From Frankia casuarinae (GTDB lineage: Bacteria; Actinomycetota; Actinomycetes; Frankiales; Frankiaceae): a DNA stretch of 64,000 nt. Every line of letters starts with the position of its first letter. Position 1 is the stretch's first letter. The stretch covers positions 3,410,001 through 3,474,000 of the forward strand of contig NC_007777.1 of the NCBI RefSeq assembly GCF_000013345.1, given 5' to 3'. The notes below the pieces were generated by a model that was not told where the DNA came from, ran no database searches, and saw only the letters and a program-made list of their open reading frames with translations. Below are positions 57,230-64,000 of the stretch, one piece after another. The translations under genes and the position numbers were made by a program.

Positions 57230-57811
57230 ATGTCTCCCCGTCGCTACGAGCAACGGCTGCGCACGGCTGGTGCGGACCAGACCCGCCGCCGGATCCTCGA
57301 CGCGATGTACGAACAGCTGCCCCGGCTCGCGAGCGTGGAGGCGGTCGCGCGGCAGGCGGGCGTGGCCCGGTCGACGGTCTACCTGGTGTTCGGCTCCCGA
57401 GCGGGGCTGTTCGATGCCCTCACCCAGGACGTGCTCGACCGGGGCGGTTTCGCGGACCTGGTGCGGGCCGTGCAGGATCCGGACCCACTCGTTCACCTGC
57501 GCGGCGGGATCACCGCAAGCGTGCGGGTGTACGCCGGGCAGCGCGACGCCCTGTGGGCCCTGCGCTCGATGGAACAGGCGCTCGATGGCGCGCTGCAACG
57601 GGCCGAGCAGGACCGTCTCGGCGGGATGGAACATCTCGCCGAACGCCTGGCCGCCCACGGCCTCCTGCGCGTGCCGGTGGCCGCCGCGGTCGACGTCCTC
57701 TGGCTGCTTACCAGCTTCGACGCGTTCGACCTGCTCTACACCGGCCGCCGGCTGTCGGTCGACGAGGTCGCGGCCCGGCTCCTGGCGACCGCCGAGCACG
57801 CGCTGCTCTGA
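57230..57811 (+). CDS. TetR/AcrR-family regulator
   Basis: 193 residues. The N-terminal HTH is TRRRILDAMYEQLPRLAS then VEAVARQAGVARSTVYLVFG with SRAGLFDALTQDVL, as in the TetR family; the rest (about 70-193) is the helical ligand domain, ending in FDAFDLLYTGRRLSVDEVA. It represses genes until a small ligand binds. An inverted repeat 28 bp upstream probably is its own operator. No clear target gene stands beside it: the upstream hydrolase is on the same strand and the downstream DUF1772 gene is convergent. About 30 in-frame codons after it (57812-57912) resemble a lost gene end but cannot be identified. Confidence 0.9.
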   Translation: MSPRRYEQRLRTAGADQTRRRILDAMYEQLPRLASVEAVARQAGVARSTVYLVFGSRAGLFDALTQDVLDRGGFADLVRAVQDPDPLVHLRGGITASVRVYAGQRDALWALRSMEQALDGALQRAEQDRLGGMEHLAERLAAHGLLRVPVAAAVDVLWLLTSFDAFDLLYTGRRLSVDEVAARLLATAEHALL

Positions 57812-58006
57812 ACCGGCACACATCCCGCTGGAGCTACCCGAAGGCGGCGATCGACCTCGTCCTCGCCCAGATGGAGACCCTCACCGAGGACTGGTCCCCC
57901 GCCGACCAGTAAAACGACACTTCTCCTTGGTCATCGAGCAACCAATGCGCTGACCGGACGAGCTGCTGCCCCCGACATTCTCCGCCTCTTACGGAGATCG
58001 ATACTC

Positions 58007-58042
58007 CTGTACTGGACGTGTACTGGACGTGTACTGGACGAT
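58007..58042. repeat. 12-bp tandem repeat, three units
   Basis: gtactggacgtg-type units three times in a row within the otherwise empty 314-bp gap between the TetR and DUF1772 genes (57812-58125). Confidence 0.8.
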
Positions 58043-58125
58043 AAGAGATGACCTTAACCTTGCTGAATTCGCCGAAGTTCAAAGCCGGTAGCTTCCGCTG
58101 GAAGACCTGGGCGGGCGAAGCCGCG

Positions 58126-58590
58126 TTAGTACTGGGTGGTCGCGGCCAGGGCCAGCAGAACCAGCGCGATCACCGCGGCGGTCGTGCGGATGCTGTTGAA
58201 GAAGTCCCAGCGCGCCCGCTGCTCGCGCCAGTCGGCCGGCGGAGACTCCGGCCGCCAGGTGGCCATGGCGTTGTTGATCGGAAGGTCGCCGCGCACGGTG
58301 ACCAGGATGTTGGTGAGGACGCAGGCCGCCACGATGCCGGCCAGCACCGCGCAGGCCGTCGCACCGGTGACGCCGGCCGCGACCGCCAGGGCGATCGTAG
58401 CGATCAGATTTGTAATCTGCAGCAGCTTCATCATCCGCGGGTAGCTGATGTCGAACGCCTGCTTGACCATTACGTAGGGAGTGGGCGGCAGTGAATGCAT
58501 CGCGGGCCGTACGGCGACCAGGCCGACCGTCAACGTGCCCGCCACCAGCCCGGTCAATACGAGAGAGATCACGACCAGCGCCGAGACCAT
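58126..58590 (-). CDS. DUF1772 (anthrone-oxygenase-like) membrane protein
   Basis: 154 residues with four membrane segments (LVVISLVLTGLVAGTLTVGL, TNLIATIALAVAAGVTG, CAVLAGIVAACVLTNILVTV and IRTTAAVIALVLLALAA). The conserved VRGDLPINNAMATW and WREQRARWDFFNSIRTTAAV are DUF1772 marks. Related proteins act as anthrone oxygenases or have unknown roles in actinobacteria. The ATG at 58590 has ggag about 11 bases upstream. It is a single gene convergent with the TetR gene. Confidence 0.88.
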   Translation of the reverse strand: MVSALVVISLVLTGLVAGTLTVGLVAVRPAMHSLPPTPYVMVKQAFDISYPRMMKLLQITNLIATIALAVAAGVTGATACAVLAGIVAACVLTNILVTVRGDLPINNAMATWRPESPPADWREQRARWDFFNSIRTTAAVIALVLLALAATTQY

Positions 58591-58788
58591 CCGCTTCAGC
58601 TCTCCGTCCTGTGCATGTTGGGGACATACAGGTGACGAGCAGAGACCCGGGCTCGCCCCCGGGCGACTGTGGGGCTAAGGCATTCATACCGCAGACGACG
58701 GCTACCCGAAGGCTGGTTCACGAACCGCGTCCAGAATTACCGAAAGTTCCGGGTCATAGGGAAACGAGGCGGCTCTCTACCGAGCCGG

Positions 58789-58893
58789 TCACAGGCCCAG
58801 GTCGTTGATGATCCGGCCGAGCGGCTCGGGCGTGACGGACGGCTGCGGACTATCGACCGTGAGGCGGTTCATCCCCTCCAGGTAGATGTCCAC
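58789..58893 (-). CDS. Possible 34-residue small protein
   Basis: A GTG at 58893, with aaggga seven bases before it, opens a frame VDIYLEGMNRLTVDSP and PEPLGRIINDLGL to a stop at 58789. It lies in the 415-bp gap between the RCK channel gene and the DUF1772 gene on the minus strand. The AT-rich leader (about 58900-58945) is unusual for this DNA and could hold a promoter. No family is recognised; it may also be the end of a lost gene. Confidence 0.3.
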   Translation of the reverse strand: MDIYLEGMNRLTVDSPQPSVTPEPLGRIINDLGL

Positions 58894-59005
58894 TTGTTCC
58901 CTTTCATCCAAATAGGCGGTAAATATTCACATGGTTTTGTGGTCCGGGCATGACTGTGTGCCGCGCGGCCACTCGTCCAGGTAGCGCACCGTCACGGTGA
59001 TGGTG

Positions 59006-61255
59006 TTACGCAGTTCCCGCCGTGGTGATGTCGACCTGCTGGTTGCGCCGCACCATGTCGACGATCCGGTTCACCGGTCCCACCACGAACAGCTCGTCCC
59101 CGGGCCGGAGCCGGGTGTGGCGTCCCGGCCGGTAGTCCGGCCCGCCACCGGGAGCCCCCTGGCCGTCCCGCTCCACGCCGCCGTCGGTGTCCGCGCCGCT
59201 GTCCAGATTCACGCCGCTGTCCAGATTCACGTCTCCGCCGGTGTCCGCGTTCGCGGCCGCGGTGATCACGGCGAGCACCCGGGTCCCGGTGGACAGCTCC
59301 CGCAGGGTCGGGCCGACCAGCCCGCCGCCGGCGTGGATGGTCATCCTGGCCACCAGGAACGGCGTGCGCTGCACGTAGAAGGTACTGATGACGTCGTAAC
59401 CGAGCGCCGCGCCGACGAAATACGGCGTGGCCAGGGCGGACGCGCTGCGTGCCGTATGGATGCCGAAGCGCCGCTCGACCTCGTCGGCCATCGTGGTGTC
59501 GAAGATCCGCAGCACTACTCGCAGGTCGGGGTGGTGCGTGTCCGGGTCGGACTCCCGCATCCGGCCGCGGGACCACCCGCCGCCCCGCCGGGCGGCCCGC
59601 CGGGCGGGGCGGCGGGCCGCCCACGCCCCCCGCAACTCCTCGTGCGCTTCCCGGGCCGACAGCACGGCCTCCAGGTTCGCGACGTCGTCGCTGGTGAGCA
59701 CCGCGATCGTGGCGGCATGGGCGAGGCCGGCCTCCAGCAGCGTCGAGCGGACGGTGGCGTCCCCGATGATCACGGGCACCCCACGTTCACGGGCGACGGG
59801 CAGGTACCGGTTGTTCTCGTCACGCTCGATCACCACCACATGCCGGCCCGCGCGCACCAGGCCGTTCATCGTGGCGACCCCCACCGAGCCGAGCCTGCAT
59901 AGAATGACGTGGCCACGCACCGCCCCGGCCCGCCCGCGTCCCATCACCCGCTCCAACCGACGGCTGATGATGATGTTGGTAATGAACGCATAGACGACGG
60001 CGATCGACAGGGCGCCGAGCAGCATCAGTCCGATGCCGAACACCTGTAGCCACTCGTCGGCGGCGCCGAAGTTGAAGTCGCCGTAGCCGACCGTGGCCAT
60101 CGTCGCGACCGTGAGGTAAAGCGCGTCCAGCGGGCCGAACTCGGCGGGTGCGGCCTCGTTGTGGTTGGCGTAGGTCAACCACAGCACGACCGTACCGACC
60201 ATCATGATCGTTACTACGGCGGCGAGTGCGAACCGGAAGGGGGGGTCGAGCTCCCCACGGATCATCGAGACGATCTCCCGGAACCTGGCCACCGTGGCCC
60301 GCCAGACCCCCCGGACCCCTCCGGGCTCGCGGGGATCGCCGGGATCGCCATGCTCGGCCGAGCCGCCGGCCAGCGCGGCGAACAGCCGCGCGTCGTGCAG
60401 GCCCGCGACCGTCATGCCCCGCTCGTGGAACTCCGACAGCCGCCCGAGGAGCGTCAGCCGGTCGCCGGGGCGCAGCGAGACGTCGCGGGGCGGGCAGAGC
60501 TCGGGGAGGCGCTCCCCCGCGCGGCGCAGCGAGATCGGGGTCAGATCGCCATAGCGGGCCCGGAAGGCATGCCGGCCTATGATCGACTCCTCGATCACCG
60601 CGAAGACCTCGGCATCGGACCGTTCGTCCATCGGGAAGGCGTGCGTCACGTCCGAGCGGAGGCACGCCTCGACGAAGCTCGGCCCCGCGAGCTCGGCCCG
60701 GTTCAGCACCCGGACCTGGCTGAGCGCGTCCGCGAGCTGGTCGCCGAGCTGGCGGTTACTGATGGCCACGACGAGCCGGACACCGGGGGCCGTCTCGGCC
60801 GCGACCAGCGCCGTGCCCAGGTTGTCGAGGTCCGTCTCGTGACAGGACACGACCGCGAGCGCCGCGGCGATGCCGGCCTCGCGCAGCGCCCCGGCGCCAC
60901 GGGTACTCTCCACCAGGACCCGCACGCCCCACCGCTCCACCCTGCGCCGGGTGGCGGGGGCGACCCGATCGTCGATGGCCACCACCGTCACACCCGACGC
61001 CCGGAGCTGTTCGGCCAGCCGGAGCCCCAGGTTGCTCAGCCCGCAGACAATGACGTGACCCGACGAGTCGGAACCACCCGAACCACCGAGACCACCGAAG
61101 GCGCCCGAACCTCCCGAGCCGCCCTGACCGTTGACAGCGCCATGCCCGCTGAGGGCACCATGAACGTTGACGGTGCCATGCCCATCGAGGGCACCATGAA
61201 CGTTGACGGTGCCATTGCCTCCGGTCACGCCGGGACTTCCAGAACCCGCTGCCAT
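59006..61255 (-). CDS. RCK - two-helix potassium channel - RCK protein
   Basis: About 749 residues. After a Gly-rich repetitive head (about 1-65) comes a TrkA-N Rossmann domain (VIVCGLSNLGLRLAEQLRAS) and its C-part. Then two membrane helices, FALAAVVTIMMVGTVVLWL and GIGLMLLGALSIAVVYAF, enclose the pore helix and selectivity filter LTVATMATVGYGDFNFG (TVGYGD near 390). A second Rossmann domain follows (VILCRLGSVGVATMNGLVR) and a TrkA-C end (HTRLRPGDELFVVGP). It should be a nucleotide-gated K+ channel or related cation channel in the membrane, with RCK domains on both sides. The ATG at 61255 has ggagg eight bases before it. The long repeat-rich head is not part of the family. Confidence 0.9.
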   Translation of the reverse strand: MAAGSGSPGVTGGNGTVNVHGALDGHGTVNVHGALSGHGAVNGQGGSGGSGAFGGLGGSGGSDSSGHVIVCGLSNLGLRLAEQLRASGVTVVAIDDRVAPATRRRVERWGVRVLVESTRGAGALREAGIAAALAVVSCHETDLDNLGTALVAAETAPGVRLVVAISNRQLGDQLADALSQVRVLNRAELAGPSFVEACLRSDVTHAFPMDERSDAEVFAVIEESIIGRHAFRARYGDLTPISLRRAGERLPELCPPRDVSLRPGDRLTLLGRLSEFHERGMTVAGLHDARLFAALAGGSAEHGDPGDPREPGGVRGVWRATVARFREIVSMIRGELDPPFRFALAAVVTIMMVGTVVLWLTYANHNEAAPAEFGPLDALYLTVATMATVGYGDFNFGAADEWLQVFGIGLMLLGALSIAVVYAFITNIIISRRLERVMGRGRAGAVRGHVILCRLGSVGVATMNGLVRAGRHVVVIERDENNRYLPVARERGVPVIIGDATVRSTLLEAGLAHAATIAVLTSDDVANLEAVLSAREAHEELRGAWAARRPARRAARRGGGWSRGRMRESDPDTHHPDLRVVLRIFDTTMADEVERRFGIHTARSASALATPYFVGAALGYDVISTFYVQRTPFLVARMTIHAGGGLVGPTLRELSTGTRVLAVITAAANADTGGDVNLDSGVNLDSGADTDGGVERDGQGAPGGGPDYRPGRHTRLRPGDELFVVGPVNRIVDMVRRNQQVDITTAGTA

Positions 61256-61600
61256 GCCACCCCCCTCCAGCACGCCGAACCGGTCCCGTCCCGGTCATGC
61301 CTCGACCGGACCATCCTCAACCGGATCGGTCCGGGGCCGATCAACACCGCTCGGCACGCCGTGGCGCACCTGGCCGGTCCTCGCCGGACCCGGCCGGGAT
61401 CGGGCGCGCCACAAGGGGAACAGGCACCGCGCTGAGGTGGGGTATGGGGACTCGTCCGCTGCCGCCAGTTTGTCATACCGGCCCGCGGCGACGGCCGGGC
61501 ACGGACCCGGTGGGCGGATCCGCCGCCTCCGATAGTCTTTTCCACCGGTAAGTGGCAAAACGGTTCGGATTCGGCTACCCAGGCAGGGCGGAGAGCAGCA

Positions 61601-63919
61601 GTGAAGGCGAACGAAACTACTCTGGGTGAACTCCTCCAGGGTCAGTGTCAGTACGTCGTCCCGTTGTATCAACGCCCCTACAGCTGGGAACGCGCCAACC
61701 TGCGGCAACTCTGGGCCGACATCACGAGCGTGGCCGCCGCCGGTCCAGCGGCAACACACTTCCTGGGTTCGCTGGTTCTCGCGCCGAGCCCGTCAACCAC
61801 GCCGGCCGGAGTGGCGATCTGGCTGGTGGTAGATGGTCAGCAACGGCTGACGGCGCTGAGCATCCTGCTCTGCGCGATCCGCGATCATGTCCGAGATGAC
61901 GATCAGATGCTCGCGGCGAAAATCGACGATCTGTACCTCATGAACAGGTACGCGGCCGGAACCGAACGTTACACCCTGTTACCGACGCGAGCCGACCGGA
62001 CCGCCTGGACCGCTCTCGTCGAGCGGTCGCCGGAGGCAGGAGGCCGGGCGGGGATCGGCGACGCATACCAGTTCTTCCGCAAGGAACTCGCCGCGTTGCG
62101 CGACGCCGACGACCCGCTGGACGCAGCACTGATCGAGCAGGCCGTGGTCGGTCAGCTCGCAATCGTGGAGATCGCCGCGCATGTCGACGACGACGTCTAC
62201 CGCATCTTCGAATCGCTCAACCACACCGGCCGCCGGCTCACCCAGGCGGACCTGCTGCGCAACTACCTGTTCATGCGGCTACCCACCCGAGCGGACCGGG
62301 TGTACGACTGGCGGTGGTTCCCACTCCAGGAACTGCTCGGTGACAGACTGGAGGATCTGGTCTGGCTCGACCTCGTGCTCCGCGGCGACGACCGTGCCAC
62401 CAAGGAGACCGTGTACCAGTCGCAGCGGCAGTATCTCCAGACGCTGCCGGACGAGGACGCCATCGAGCAGTGGATCTCCGAGCTGCATGCAAAGGCCCTG
62501 CTGTTCAGCCGGATCCTCGATCCGGACCGGGAGGAGGACCCGGTCCTGCGGCAGGCCCTGCACCGGCTGCGCCGGTGGGGGGCGGACGTCGTCCGGCCGA
62601 TCGTCCTACACATGCTGATCGCGCATGCGAATGACCGTCTCGACGCCACCGAGACCGCCGCGGCACTCCGGGTGGTGGAGAGCTACCTGGTGCGGCGGAT
62701 GCTGGTCGGCATCGCGAGCGCCAACAGCAACCGCATCCTCATGTCGCTCGTCAAGGAGCTCGGCGACCAGACACCGACCGCCGCCGCGGTCACGCGGGTT
62801 CTCTCCGGCCCGCGTAAGAAGTTCCCGACCGATCAGCCTGTGAAGGAAGCCGTCCTGCTCAATCCCTTCTACTGGACCGGACGCGGCCCTCAGCGCACCT
62901 ATGTGTTGCGCAGCCTGGAAGAGGATTACGAGCATCTCGAACCAGTCGACTGGGGCGTGAAGCTGACGGTTGAACACATCCTCCCCCAGTCATTGTCGAG
63001 ACCGGGATGGAAAGCGGTTCTCGACGCCGATGCCCACGAGGGTGAGACGCGCGACGAGCTGCACCGCAGGCTCGTCCATACTCTGGGCAATCTGACGCTC
63101 ACCGCCTATAATCCGAAACTCGCCGATCACGAGTTCACCGAGAAGAAGAAGCTGCTGGCCGACAGCGGGCTGGCGATGAACCGAGAAATCGCCGGTCAGG
63201 ACAGATGGGGCCGGGAGGAGATCCAGAATCGTGGCCGGGCGCTCGCCGAGCGGATCGTGAAGATCTGGCCCGGCCCGGACGAGTCCGTAGTACCGCCGCC
63301 CCAGGACCAGCGATGGACCCTGATGAGCCGGGTACTGGCCGCGATCCCACCCGGCCGCTGGACCAGTTACTCCGACGTCGCGGAGGTGATCGGGTCCCAC
63401 GCCGTCGCGGTGGGAGCCAAGCTGGCCAGTGCCCGGATCTCCAACGCCCACCGCGTCCTGCTCCTGAACGGTTCCGTCTCCCCGGACTTCCGCTGGCCCG
63501 ATCCGGAACGCACCGACGATCCACGGGAGATCCTGACCGCCGAGGGTGTCATTCTCAGCAGGTCGGGCCGGGCACTGGCCCGCCAACGCATGACCGCCGC
63601 CGAACTCGCCGCCGCCGCCGATCTCGAAACCCCGGAAGAGAGCCAGGGCGCCGCCGGAACCAAGGAACGTCTGTGGGCCGCCCCGGCCGCCCGGTCCGCC
63701 GTGGGGCTCGCGGTCAGCCTGTGGCCATCAGAGCGGCGCGCGGCGGCGCCCACGGACGATGCGAACTCCGGCCTCTCCTACCGGGACCGGGTCCGGGGCT
63801 GCCTGCTGGGCGGGGCGTTGGGAGACGCGCTCGGTGCGGCAATCGAATTCCAGTCGCTTGACGAGATCCGACGGGAGTACGGGACCAGGGTGACCCGCAA
63901 AGTCTGTTTGTGCAGGTAG
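61601..63919 (+). CDS. GmrSD-type (DUF262-DUF1524) protein with ATL domain and truncated ADP-ribosylglycohydrolase start
   Basis: 772 codons. DUF262 at the N-terminus: PLYQRPYSWERANLRQLW (21-38) and VVDGQQRLTALSIL (76-89), the DGQQR nucleotide-binding core. DUF1524 at about 380-550: the HNH-like VEHILPQSLSRPGW (about 456) and HTLGNLTLTAYNPKLAD. Together these form GmrSD-type enzymes that cut modified phage DNA. Residues 568-660 match the DNA-binding half of MGMT/alkyltransferase-like proteins (PPGRWTSYSDVAEVIGS, ISNAHRVLLLNG) with Ala where the methyl-accepting Cys would be. From about 727 an ADP-ribosylglycohydrolase begins (RVRGCLLGGALGDALGAAIEF) but stops after about 40 residues, followed by unrelated codons to 63919. 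GTG start with ggag eight bases upstream. No partner defence gene is inside the window. Confidence 0.85.
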   Translation: MKANETTLGELLQGQCQYVVPLYQRPYSWERANLRQLWADITSVAAAGPAATHFLGSLVLAPSPSTTPAGVAIWLVVDGQQRLTALSILLCAIRDHVRDDDQMLAAKIDDLYLMNRYAAGTERYTLLPTRADRTAWTALVERSPEAGGRAGIGDAYQFFRKELAALRDADDPLDAALIEQAVVGQLAIVEIAAHVDDDVYRIFESLNHTGRRLTQADLLRNYLFMRLPTRADRVYDWRWFPLQELLGDRLEDLVWLDLVLRGDDRATKETVYQSQRQYLQTLPDEDAIEQWISELHAKALLFSRILDPDREEDPVLRQALHRLRRWGADVVRPIVLHMLIAHANDRLDATETAAALRVVESYLVRRMLVGIASANSNRILMSLVKELGDQTPTAAAVTRVLSGPRKKFPTDQPVKEAVLLNPFYWTGRGPQRTYVLRSLEEDYEHLEPVDWGVKLTVEHILPQSLSRPGWKAVLDADAHEGETRDELHRRLVHTLGNLTLTAYNPKLADHEFTEKKKLLADSGLAMNREIAGQDRWGREEIQNRGRALAERIVKIWPGPDESVVPPPQDQRWTLMSRVLAAIPPGRWTSYSDVAEVIGSHAVAVGAKLASARISNAHRVLLLNGSVSPDFRWPDPERTDDPREILTAEGVILSRSGRALARQRMTAAELAAAADLETPEESQGAAGTKERLWAAPAARSAVGLAVSLWPSERRAAAPTDDANSGLSYRDRVRGCLLGGALGDALGAAIEFQSLDEIRREYGTRVTRKVCLCR

Positions 63920-64000
63920 ACGGTGTGAGACGGGGTGCGGGGGGCTGGGGCCGGTGGTGGTGTGAGGATCCGGGCCCGGCTGCTGTTTCGTCGCTGTGAG
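63897..64000. mobile_element. Right-edge sequence that interrupts the ADP-ribosylglycohydrolase domain
   Basis: Protein homology stops abruptly after the codons for GTRVT. From about 63897 the sequence (cgcaaagtctgtttgtgcag, then G/T-rich gtgtgagacgggg) has no relation to the domain. It looks like the end of an inserted element; the rest lies beyond the window, so the element type cannot be named. Confidence 0.45.

Noticed and set aside
57812-57912. About 30 codons after the TetR stop resembling a protein end
   Set aside because: Too short and no recognised family; the frame upstream is the TetR gene in another frame.
61601-63919. Active O6-alkylguanine methyltransferase domain
   Set aside because: The residue that should be the methyl-accepting Cys before HRV is Ala, so only DNA binding is expected.

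Overview
This is a very GC-rich (visibly about 70% GC or more) window from an actinobacterium. The gene content fits a Frankia-like organism: tandem AIM24/TerD-type proteins, a TelA operon, MptB and GT87 mannosyltransferases, and a PUFA-synthase-like lipid cluster with its own acetyl-CoA carboxylase. The genus is an inference. No rRNA, tRNA or CRISPR array was seen. Several genes are broken or truncated, and many carry short in-frame tandem repeats (9, 15, 18 or 36 bp), so this chromosome expands and loses DNA easily.

Layout. 1-4.5 kb is a decayed region: a frameshifted tectonin-like gene runs off the left edge, one intact flavodoxin-type gene is accompanied by three partial copies of itself, and there are an SMR exporter and a secreted protein. 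4.5-13.9 kb holds a DMT transporter, an FAD monooxygenase, a run of three AIM24-family genes (one fused to TerD), an aldo/keto reductase, a stand-alone proteasome-like Ntn hydrolase, a Spo0M-like protein and an acetyltransferase. 13.9-21 kb is a three-gene set on the minus strand: a GCS2/ATP-grasp fusion ligase, an asparagine-synthase-type amidotransferase resembling the N-acetylglutaminylglutamine-amide enzyme, and an S9 peptidase. It looks like a variant of the dipeptide osmolyte trio. 21-27.6 kb contains two gene remnants, a glutamate-synthase-like flavoprotein, a VOC protein and the two mannosyltransferases. 27.6-32.3 kb is a four-gene, stop-start-overlapping operon: a binding-protein-like gene, telA, a binding-protein/VWA lipoprotein and a small membrane protein. 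32.3-36.3 kb holds an IS607-type tnpA/tnpB chimera, an fdhD remnant, a secreted metallophosphoesterase and a MaoC/CitE pair.

36.4-52.7 kb is the main feature: six minus-strand genes, mostly overlapping. In transcription order they are a giant PfaA-like synthase (KS-AT-4xACP-KR-DH), a dehydratase protein, a PfaD-type enoyl reductase, an AccD-AccA fusion, a biotin carrier and a biotin carboxylase. The carboxylase would supply malonyl-CoA and the synthase would build a long acyl chain with partial or full reduction. The four ACPs are identical at the DNA level and use different codons from their surroundings. A repeat-rich 471-bp leader upstream of the synthase carries three tandem 16-bp palindromes. 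Beyond it (53-57 kb) are an SGNH hydrolase, a FAD reductase, a hotdog thioesterase and an alpha/beta hydrolase, all plausible lipid-finishing enzymes.

57-64 kb holds a TetR regulator, a DUF1772 membrane protein, a large RCK-channel-RCK protein and, at the right edge, a GmrSD-type (DUF262/DUF1524) restriction-like protein. That protein continues into an alkyltransferase-like DNA-binding domain and the first residues of an ADP-ribosylglycohydrolase domain, then is cut off, apparently by inserted DNA. This domain chain and the lipid cluster are the two most interesting systems in the window.
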